Assembly (NCBI GenBank): GCA_048772705.1
Contig: JBLWGC010000104.1
Location: forward strand, 744,001 to 808,000
DNA length: 64,000 nt
Source: Leidyana gryllorum EB-2025a
Lineage: Eukaryota > Apicomplexa
Direction: 5' to 3'
Part shown: in pieces, positions 55,980-64,000 of the stretch
How the letters are laid out: every line of letters begins with the position of its first letter
Position numbering within the stretch: position 1 is the first letter of the stretch
Translations under genes and position numbers: made by a program
The notes under the pieces: generated by a model
What the model was told of the DNA's origin: nothing
What the model saw: the letters and a program-made list of their open reading frames with translations, nothing else
Database searches by the model: none

Positions 55980-56499
55980 TTATATACTGAAGCGAATCCG
56001 CTTACTGGCAAATTGATGGAAGATAATGCCACCCGCCACAGCCACATTCAAGGAGGCGGTCGCCCCAGTGTATTGGCGTATGTACACGAACCGGTCACAG
56101 GCTTCAATCTGTTTGTCTGACAATCCAGTGCCTTCGTTCCCGAGCATGAAGGCGATCGGTTTCCGAGTAAAGTCCGCTTGCACTACATCCTCTGCTCCTT
56201 CTATTATCTCGACTCCGCAAATTTCGATCCCTTTGGTATTGAGGAATGCTCGAAGATCCTTCAACGTGTCCCAGTAATGGAAGTTTACATGATGAACGGT
56301 TCCCTGGTTAACGGCTGGCGTCTAGCACTGGAAACAACTGCGATACCTGATTGCCGAAAGTACGAAGCTTCTGGGATCCGACGACAAAGATGTCGATGAT
56401 CCCCATCGCAGCTGCTGATCTGATCAGCGTGCCGAAGTTCGCTCTTTTACCCACGTTACAAAGGATGAGAGACCCTTTCGGGGCAGCTTCATGTGACAT
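55980..56499 (-). CDS. SpoU/TrmH-family RNA 2'-O-ribose methyltransferase
   Basis: Two exons, 56347-56499 and 55980-56303 (43-nt intron), giving 158 residues, about the size of the SPOUT core alone. Motif 1 is NVGKRANFGTLIRSAAAMG, motif 2 AFMLGNEGTGLSDKQIEACD, motif 3 YIRQYTGATASLNVAVAGG; the trefoil-knot residues and the Ser-Leu-Asn are kept. The target (tRNA or rRNA) cannot be told; there is no extra RNA-binding domain. The frame is open upstream without an ATG, so 56499 is chosen. The MATH-BTB gene starts 59 bp away on the other strand. Confidence 0.87.
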
Positions 56500-56558
56500 T
56501 GTGGCAAATTTTTTGACCGCATGCGCGAAAGCCACGCGCTTGACACCATTGGAAAGAA

Positions 56559-58545
56559 ATGGCCAGAGAGGCTTCAGAGAGGGTGATGCCCGATTTGGAT
56601 GAGGCTAGACGAGATGAAACTATTCGACACTTGCTCGAGGAAGTTCGATCGGAATGGCAGACTTCGGTTGGAACATTTGGGGCTAGAATTGAGCGACCGT
56701 ATGAGGAGCTACATGACGAGCTAGTCAGAGCTGAGACACAACCCCTGTTCGCTGATACGCGGCACGTAGACGTAGAACCATCGTGGGGCGGAACTGGCAG
56801 TGAGCGTCTAGGAACTCCACAAGGCATTCCGACTTTAGCTGCTGTCGGTGTGGCAGACTCGGTACTCCCAGAGCTTCTCACTGGGGATACGCCAGACTTT
56901 CTGCGCGCAAGTCCACCATCGCCTGTAGCTTGGGATGAGAGCTCCTCTAGTGATCTACAAAACCCTTCGCCGGAGGACGAGGTTAGCCCCGATGCGGGTC
57001 GGTTGGGCACGGAGTCAGTGAGTATGGCTCCGCCCCAGTACACGCAGATGACCGAGGAGCAGAACGTGGACGGTCAGTGGGAGGACGGGCAAGAATACGT
57101 CCATCCTGAAGCGTTGAGGGACTTTCTTGATGATTTGCTGAAGGAGGAGTCTGGAAATAGTCGGAATTTGTATGAACCCGTCTTGTCAGAACAGCGACTG
57201 AAGGCTCTACACAAATTGTCAACAGCGACCTCGGCCGGGAGGGCAGCAGAGCGGGGATTCGCGAATCAGGTGACAACAGCACGAATCCGGACGACGACTT
57301 ATATATGGAATCTCGAGAAGTTCTCCTGTCTGCGAGAGCACGCGGCGTTATCGGCCTTACCCTATCTTCAGAACTTTATCGAATCCGATCATTTTGGTGA
57401 CGACGACACTGGTCACTTCTACTTGATGCTGTTCCCGTCCGGCGAAGGAGGGAAAGATAATGCGGGAATGATTGTGAAAGTCGTTTCCAACAACAAACAG
57501 AGTGTGACGGCGCGAGCCTCGTTCGTGCTGTTGACACCAAACGGACAAGAGTGTGAGTTGTGTACAGCGAGCTCCTAATAGATAGATCCAATTCTCAGTG
57601 GAGTGGAGCAGGCGCGGTTTCGAGGAGTTTAAGTGGTTTCAAACCTCATTATATTACAACGCACTGGTATTATTCAAGAGTGGGTGATTTCGTCCTTATC
57701 GATCTATATATGTGTTTTGGTCCATATCACAGATTCGGAAATGAGTCGACTGGCATCTTACCTCGAGCCCCATGATACATTGAGGCTCAAGTGCACATTA
57801 GCAGTGTGTACAGAAGTGCGAGATCGTCGGGGGAACGACGGCTTTGTCTCCTTCGACTCTATCGCGCAAACGTGTCTACCTTCAACACTGACGTCCCTCA
57901 GTCGGCAAATGTGGACTGAGAATTCCAAACTACTGGATGTCTGTGTGTCTGGACAAGACGATCGAAACTTCAAGGCTTCTTCTTTCGTGCTGGCTGCCAG
58001 GTCCGGAACGTTCAGACGCATGTTCAATAGTCCCATGGTCGAGGGAGGTAGCAGAGCGGACGGGAAGGCCAGACACGTACGGATTTCCGATATCTCCTCC
58101 TCGCTGCTGGAAGAGTTCTTGTGCTTCTTGCACACCGATTCCTGTGCCACCTTGGAAAAGCGGAAACCAGCTCTTTCACAACTTGTCGATCTCCTATGTT
58201 TGGCCGATCGATATGAAGTTGAGGTAATGAACGGGGTCTCACTGACCGTCACTCTACACCATGCAGGGATTGCGACTGCACGTCACGGAAGCTTTGACAG
58301 GTCGGATAAATGCCGACACAGTCCTTCAACTTTATGGACTGGCACGAAGTCTCCATCAACACGAGCTGCAGACTGCGTGTGAGTGCACCAGGAGACCGTT
58401 AGATGTATATCAATCAATCTTAGGCCTGAAATATGCTCTCAATAGTTCTAAAACAAGACAACTAGTTGGTGAAGCGGTTATGGATGCACTTCCTTGGATA
58501 GGTCCGAGGCACAAGCCACCCGCCCCAGGATGGGCTCCAGAATGA
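56559..58545 (+). CDS. MATH-BTB protein (SPOP-like Cul3 adaptor)
   Basis: Four exons, 56559-57552, 57599-57679, 57733-58223 and 58267-58545 (introns 43-53 nt), giving 614 residues. An about 240-residue acidic/disordered N-terminus precedes a MATH domain (TYIWNLEKFSCL ... FYLMLFPSGEGGKDN ... RASFVLLTPNGQELEWSRRG), then a BTB domain (LLDVCVSGQDDRNFKASSFV, RSGTFRRMFNSPMVEG) and BACK-like helices (LARSLHQHELQTACE). SPOP-type proteins bring substrates to Cullin-3 ligases. The last 68 nt of the coding region overlap, antisense, the final exon of the DNMT2 gene. Confidence 0.85.
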
Positions 58546-59744
58546 TCGACACCATCTGAGTGAGAAAGAAGAACGGAGCATAGTGCTGCCGATGCTGAGA
58601 TTGTGGGGTTTACCTTTGGGTTGAGGGAATTTCCAATCAGTGACCATTGTTGCCTAAAAGTCAAAAGGTCAGGGAAACTGAATTGGTCCTCTTCGACCGG
58701 GAACCCCATCATATTAGCAATCTCGAGGGGGTGAAAGCGACGAAGCACCTTAGCTAAGGGAGTCATCTGGTGTGGGTCACCGGCACACCGCTCGTGTCTC
58801 CAGGGCGGCTGAGTTTGCAAAAGAGACCCAGTGCCGTTGAAGAATCGTCCATAACCCTTGGTGAAGCACATTGTGTACGGACGGATGTTCGAGTCTGGAG
58901 GCTCTTCGGATATCGTTTGAACATTGAAGTCATCGGCCAGTCTGGTTTCGCAGATATCCGTAGCCAATATCGAGGGCTTTTTGAGTTCTGTGTCTCTGAC
59001 GAAGAGTTCTGCGATATCTTTGTGATCCTCGGGCAGAAGGAAGGACTTGATGCCACGACAGATTGTATGGGGGACGGGAAGCATAGTGGGGAGCTCGAGT
59101 CGAGCTGCAGCCGAGTCGTTTCGAACTGCAACGACATAAAAGCGCGTACGACTGTTTGGGAATCCATAGTGGAGACAATTCCAGAGACCAGCAGCTTGGA
59201 GGGTGTAGCCTCGACGGAGAAGCTGTGGTCGCATGGATTTCCAACTGGTGGAGTCCTGGAAAGGGGGAACGTTCTCGAGTATAAGGACCTGAGGGAGACA
59301 TTCGTCCTCAATGTCCCGTATTATTCCAATCAAATGAGCCAAAGCATCGGCACGCCGGTCTTGGGCATCCCGTTGGTGCCCTTGAACGGTGTAGGGTTGA
59401 CATGGTGGGGACATTGCCCAGATGTCGAAGACATTTGATCTAAACCACTCCAGAGTCAAAGATGTTATATCCCGATTGAAGCAAGCAAACTTTGCATTTG
59501 AGGTTGCCTTGAGGGCATTGTGAGCATATGTTTTGATGGCATCAGGCGATATTTCGACTGCCAAATGGTGAAATTTGAGCTGCAAACTGATGAGGCGCGA
59601 TTGAATTCAGTAGTGCGATCGCACTCAAGCTCACTAATGATCTAAGGCATAGCGGAAGCCACCAACTCCGGCAAAAAGCTCCAACACGCGAGGCTCAGAA
59701 GCTGTGCTCTGCAGAAAGTCTTCCACTTGGCTCACTTGGTGCAT
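58478..59744 (-). CDS. DNMT2/TRDMT1 tRNA cytosine-5 methyltransferase
   Basis: Three exons, 59635-59744, 58614-59586 and 58478-58555 (introns 48 and 58 nt), giving 386 residues. Motif I RVLELFAGVGGFRYAL comes from the short first exon; motif IV is MSPPCQPYTVQG with the catalytic Cys; motif VI LILENVPPF; motif VIII NSRTRFYVVAV; the DNMT2-specific MCFTKGYGRFFNGTGSLL; motifs IX-X end IGNSLNPKMVSIIL. It methylates C38 of tRNA-Asp in other eukaryotes; DNA activity is unlikely. The last exon overlaps the convergent MATH-BTB coding region by 68 nt. The start is 19 bp from the divergent VAC14-like start. Confidence 0.93.
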
Positions 59745-59763
59745 AAGTGAAAAATTTGGTGAC

Positions 59764-62700
59764 ATGCCATCGATGTTCCCCAGGTCTACCAGTTCTGTAG
59801 TACGGGTGCAGGCAGGAGCGGGCAGTACGCCATCCCGTCAAACGACTACATTGAATCTGTCAGCTACAGCTAATGGCCTGTTGGGGCCCGCTGTGTGCCG
59901 AGCACTGTGTGCTGAGCGTCATTCGGAGCAGAAGAAGAAAGCTGCGAAAGAGATCGAAGACGTGATCAGATTTGTACACGAAAGGGATGTGGGCGTGGCT
60001 CGCGAGGTGCGTTGTTGTGATTGAGAAATGCACTCCTTGGCAACGAGCAGAAAACCAGCGGGATCATCAACGTTCTCACTCACGAGTTTCTCCAGCACCC
60101 TCAAAGAGAAGTGCGCGTTGGTGGCTTGATCGGTCTGTTGGGTGTAGCCCAGGGACTAAAAGTAAGGAGACACACTGAGTTTAGTAAAGCGGTCTATCGG
60201 ATGTATCACACAGGATAACTGCAAATATTACTTGGCCCAAATAGTCATTCCCATTGTCAAACTGTTCAATGCCATTGTGGACCCTCACACACGGTACTAT
60301 TCCGCCGAGGTGAGCTTGAATGAGAGTGGACTTGGCGGGAAATATGGACCAATCAGTGTCTTTTCAATCTATGTTTGTTGGCGCCTATGGATACCGTGGT
60401 CTTCCTGGACGATTTGGTGGATGTCGTCTTTCGAGTGGGTACCAACACAAAGGATCGACCCCTAGTCCACAATGAGCTCGTAGTTATGGAAGGAAACTGG
60501 CACCGATTGTCTGCAGCGCGCCGCCGAGGGCCTCGATCCGGCACTACGCAAGATGACAACTGATCAGTGAGTTCGTAAGCAGTACAGGAAACTTAACAGC
60601 CCATCAGCGCTGCCTCCACCCAACTGGCCTCCGTTGCTCTGTGCATTGTGGATGAGACCACTCGGAAGAGTACGGCAGCTCCTCTCCATGTGCTCCCGTG
60701 GGCCGAAGTCTTGCTGAGCAAAGTCGAAGGTAATATTGCTTTTTGTGGACAATGTACTCTCTCCCTTACCAGCCGCCCGTGACCCAGTAGAGGTTCATCT
60801 GGGAAGACTTATGACCTCGTTGCTGAGCCTCAGTAGCTACCGACTTCAACCGTAAGCTACACTGACCCTCAACCTTCGCCCGTATCACTTTATGCAATAG
60901 CCAAGCATCAGAGAGACTTGAACTCATCCTGGAGAGATGTGCTGCCCTGGTGCGCAAAGCCCCTGAAGCCGCGAGTAAGATTGGCGATGATACGTCTATC
61001 AATCTCGACCACCGCTCAGATACCCTCATCGAATTGGAAGCCCGAATCGAAACTCTGATCCAAGATCGATCGACCGCACCATATGATCTCATCGTGACCC
61101 CTTTGTTCGCCTTGGCGGGGATCACGGGGGGCCGGAAACGTGCCCTCGAATTGAATACAATTCACTTGGCTCGCGACTGCGATCAGAAGTTTGTGACTGA
61201 ACATGCGGACTTTTTCGTCGAAGTCACTCTATCACTGCTGGCCTCAGGATGTCGTGAGTTTCTACCAATGTCAGTCCTATCATCGTTGCAACACCAAACA
61301 GCTCTCGTTGAGGTGCTACACACCTTCGAAAAGGACGTCGAAACCGTGCTGCTAGCGTCCAACCACAGCAACATGTCCCAGATACTCCAGCGTGTTGCCG
61401 AGTCCGTGAGCGAAGTTCTGAAGACGTTGGACGTTGCCAAGGTAACAAAGGAATGCTACCACTCTCAAATTATGTGCAAAATACAGTCCAATGGAGCTGT
61501 AGTAGCTTCTATAGCCCTGAGGTGGATATCCACCATCTCAAACCATAGGTGGGGACGCCTAAAATCCTTCGCTTGCTGCATCCATCTCTCTCAGTTCCTA
61601 CCACGAAATACCGACTGAGTGTTTCCGTGCTGCCGTGGAGCTCATCTCCTGCGATTGGCCACAGATTCGAACGCTAGCTACCAAGTGTGTTGTACAGTTG
61701 TGTGCTGATGGTGAGTTCAGTTCCACCGACAAAGCGCTTGGACCACTCTATCCTCAGCAACGGCAAGGGATACGGTACTCAAGAGCACCGTGCAGAAGTT
61801 AGCAACAGTTACGTCGATTGCCCAGGCCCAAGCATATTTGGATCTCCTGCATGACCTAGCTGCCAAGTCAGGAGACCGCTTGTGGCTTATCGAGGTGAAC
61901 GAGGGGATTAAGGCTCTACCGAGCTGCACCTTCGAGGCAGCTGTGGCCAAATCCTTTGTCTGCTGGTTGCTGTTGTACAGATTGTTAACGGGGTCGGACC
62001 GTTTCACATCAGAAGACATAAGAAAGGTGGACTCATTGAGCGAGGTACCTCTGGCTCGGATGCTTGCCCTCATTGCTGTGAGTAAAATCACCCCTCCTAT
62101 CTGGTTGATCTGTGTTTCGCTCAAAATGTAGACTGATCGCACTAGGGTCCCAAGCTTGCGGTTGTATCCTGACTTCGCGGAGGCCAGATCGACAAACCCC
62201 AGCTGGCTCACCTTGGAGCTCGAACTTTTTGTATTGACTTTGGAACTCTCAAGATTTGCCGCCTTCCGCTTGTCCGACGAATGCAACGCTTTGTACTCCG
62301 GTGAGCCATCAACACCTCGCCACACCTCATCTCACTCCAGAACTTCGAGCCTTACTCCCCATTGATTCATCCGAGAGGGTCACCAAGATATTGAAAGTGC
62401 GGTTGAGCCTGGCATCCAAATCTGATGTTCTTTCCGGGGTTCTTGAAGTACCGCCTTCTCCCGAAAGTCCCTTGGTGATGTCCTCAGATTCATGCGAAGG
62501 TACGCAACCCATATAAATGATCAGTATCTACGAGTGGGTGCAGCCGATATCTTTGGAGCATATCTATCTATTCTGGCCCCCCTGATGGGAGCCGGATCCA
62601 CCACCCTACTGCGATCACACTCTGGGGCAGCCAATCCTCGCATCACAACCGCTGAGAATTGGCCTACCCGCCTCATTCCGACCACATCCGATACAGAGCG

Positions 62701-62995
62701 CGTTTCATGGAACGCAACCCCTATCAGAGATGACCAACCTACAGCAGAAGTGATCTGCCAAGATCAAGAGGTCCAATCCCCTGTGCATATGCCGTCACTG
62801 GGGCAAAAGAGCCGCAGCGGGCAGGACGATTTGACTGGGCAAGTCCCCCCCTCAGCGGATCTAGATGCACCCGTTTCTCAAGGGGACCGACCCAGCGGGG
62901 GTGAACGCATGAAAGATCGCAATGTCGAAGCTGAGGACTCGAAATTGCCATCTGCGGCCGCAACCCGACCTAATTCGGCTGTTTCGAGGCAATGA
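59764..62995 (+). CDS. VAC14-like HEAT-repeat scaffold of the PIKfyve complex
   Basis: Fourteen exons: 59764-60006, 60051-60161, 60214-60309, 60357-60479, 60517-60566, 60608-60729, 60773-60851, 60901-61441, 61487-61548, 61595-61710, 61758-62077, 62132-62300, 62341-62499 and 62544-62995. They total 2643 nt (880 residues); introns are 37-54 nt. The N-terminus carries VAC14 signatures: KKAAKEIEDVI, INVLTHEFLQHPQREVRVGG, LIGLLGVAQGLK and HTRYYSAECLFNL. Near the end FRLSDECNALYSELRALLPI matches the VAC14 C-terminal helices. VAC14 organises the kinase Fab1/PIKfyve and phosphatase Fig4 on endolysosomes. The middle third is poorly conserved and the last about 150 residues look disordered. Some junctions, notably 60480-60516, could be placed differently. 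Confidence 0.72.
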
Positions 62996-63053
62996 GGACC
63001 CTCAAAATCCTTTGTTTCAAATGGAAAAGTTCAGAAAGGGGGATGATGGTCCT

Positions 63054-63125
63054 GGGCACGTAGCTCAGGGGTAGAGCAGCTGACTGCAGATCAGCAGGTC
63101 TGCGGTTCAATTCCGCACGTGCCCT
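63054..63125 (+). tRNA. tRNA-Cys (GCA)
   Basis: 72 nt folding into a full cloverleaf. Acceptor arms 63054-63060 (GGGCACG) and 63118-63124 (CGTGCCC) pair perfectly. The anticodon stem GCTGA/TCAGC encloses CTGCAGA with anticodon GCA at 63086-63088. The T arm is TGCGG TTCAATT CCGCA. Discriminator base is T at 63125, as expected for tRNA-Cys. No intron and no encoded CCA. Confidence 0.97.
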
Positions 63126-63128
63126 CGC

Positions 63129-63135
63129 TTTTTTT
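63129..63135 (+). terminator. Pol III T-run terminator
   Basis: Seven T residues start 4 nt after the tRNA-Cys gene, the usual RNA polymerase III stop. Confidence 0.85.
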
Positions 63136-63480
63136 CCGCACAACCTCGCGGCCAATGGGCCAATAGGCCTCTTTATGGACACCAAAGACCAAAACCAGCC
63201 TCGCCAAAGGCGTTGCATGACCAGCTTGCGGTTTCCAACTTGCTCGGTTTCGTGGGAGGGGGAACGGTGTAGCACACACACGAGCACACACAACCGGTGT
63301 TGGGCCGCATACAGTTTAGTGATCTAGACCTGCCTCAACAAGCTCTTTATGGAACTGTGGGATATGTCTTGGGTCAATGTTGCAGCACACAGCTTTTGGG
63401 ACAGATCGTCCGGAGGTGTCAAAGATCGTAACAGCATATTCACTCACTCATCAACTCGCATTCTAGTTTAATCTAAGAAA
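63136..63480. other. Intergenic region between tRNA-Cys and a secreted-protein gene
   Basis: Probable promoter of the gene at 63481. On the minus strand a short frame without ATG (63327-63442) reads TIFDTSGRSVPKAVCCNIDP then RHIPQFHKELVEAGLDH, which looks protein-like but cannot be tied to a gene. Confidence 0.45.
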
Positions 63481-64000
63481 ATGCGCGTTTCAACTCACTT
63501 GATCACTTTGGCAATGCTCTCTATGGCCCCGGCCACCAATGCGGAAGGACACGACGGTGTTGCCGAGTTCTTCCAAGGTTTAAAGGTTGGCCGTGATGCT
63601 ACTGAGTATAGACGTAACCCGTCGGCATTGAACGAAGTTCGTGAGCATCCCCATCATCAGCATACTCAAGATCACATCCTGTACAATCCGGAATCGGACC
63701 TACACATTATCACCCGTGGGAGCTTGCTGCGCCGTCTCGGTGACATCGAGAACCGTATTCTTGAAGCTGAATCAACCGTTGCTGTTGACGCTCAGGAATC
63801 TACCGTTTCTACTGACGCTGAGATCTCCTCTACACACGTGGTCGTACCAGCCCCCGAGACCACCCAGCCTGCTGTTGAGCCGTCTTCGGCAACAGACGCT
63901 CCCGTGGTTACACCAGAGGTTTCTCAACAAGAAAGTGCCGAGACCCCCATCACTACCACCGCCACCACCACGACACCTGCAACTCACTCCAGCCCAACGG
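63481..64000 (+). CDS. Secreted Thr-rich protein, cut by window end
   Basis: The frame is open from the ATG at 63481 to the end of the window, at least 173 residues. A signal peptide (MRVSTHLITLAMLSMAPATNA) is followed by an about 95-residue His/Glu/Arg-containing region and then a Thr/Ser/Pro/Val-rich mucin-like stretch. No known domain is seen. It belongs to the set of secreted, probably O-glycosylated proteins of this genome. Confidence 0.75.
   Translation, partial: MRVSTHLITLAMLSMAPATNAEGHDGVAEFFQGLKVGRDATEYRRNPSALNEVREHPHHQHTQDHILYNPESDLHIITRGSLLRRLGDIENRILEAESTVAVDAQESTVSTDAEISSTHVVVPAPETTQPAVEPSSATDAPVVTPEVSQQESAETPITTTATTTTPATHSSPT

Noticed and set aside
58478-58545. That the DNMT2/MATH-BTB overlap is a modelling error
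   Set aside because: The DNMT2 last exon is needed to complete the C-terminal motif, and the MATH-BTB frame is continuous through its stop; both models keep exact phase.
63054-63125. tRNA pseudogene or SINE head
   Set aside because: All stems pair, the anticodon loop and discriminator base are right, and a T-run follows; no SINE body is attached.

Overview
The window is nuclear DNA of a very compact eukaryotic genome. Genes lie on both strands, use all three standard stop codons, and are cut by short GT-AG introns, mostly 35-60 nt. Secreted proteins made of two-cysteine modules of the Cryptosporidium oocyst wall protein (COWP) type (53264-55741 and 32205-33418), plus signal-peptide Thr-rich glycoproteins, point to an apicomplexan. 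The moderate base composition, extreme gene density and tiny introns fit a gregarine-like lineage best. That placement is inference. Spliced models were built by hand from GT/AG sites, frame and family knowledge; every complete spliced model described as such sums to a multiple of three.

Layout. 0-8.4 kb, all minus strand: a CmoA-type methyltransferase, a hexose-type MFS transporter, an H2A.Z-like histone, a secreted von Willebrand A protein and a sedoheptulose-7-phosphate cyclase of the 4-deoxygadusol synthase type. 8.7-14.5 kb: one 10-exon TRAPPC10-like gene, sharing a 50-bp divergent promoter with a GATA zinc-finger gene. 15.1-18 kb: the only sizeable gene-poor stretch, with a 157-bp tandem repeat. 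18-28.6 kb: PDCD2/Tsr4, mRNA guanylyltransferase, a mucin-like protein, pyridoxal kinase, bystin, an SLC35F6-like carrier and a two-RRM protein. 28.7-41.7 kb: S-adenosylhomocysteinase, a selenoprotein-K-like protein, ESS2, a small COWP-like protein, a HAD-like protein, a p24 cargo receptor, TFIIH p62, an unknown, ALYREF and a helical unknown. 42.2-50.5 kb: an unknown, two tandem adenosine kinases, HSP90 (with a large structured intron) and an F-box-like protein. 50.5-64 kb: GPI-type 5'-nucleotidase, the large COWP, a SpoU methyltransferase, a MATH-BTB protein, DNMT2, a VAC14-like protein, tRNA-Cys and a truncated secreted Thr-rich protein.

Themes. (1) Adenosine and methyl-cycle enzymes recur: SAM-dependent methyltransferases, SAH hydrolase, two adenosine kinases and an ecto-5'-nucleotidase, a plausible purine-salvage set for a purine-auxotrophic parasite. 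(2) mRNA and RNA machinery is common (capping, ALYREF, ESS2, TFIIH, bystin, Tsr4, DNMT2, SpoU). (3) Same-strand genes are often only 12-29 bp apart, divergent start codons 19-59 bp apart, and one convergent pair overlaps in coding sequence. The points most worth a second look are the 4-deoxygadusol synthase, the bacterial-type CmoA, the HSP90 intron with a hammerhead-like core, and the oligo-T motif between tightly packed genes.
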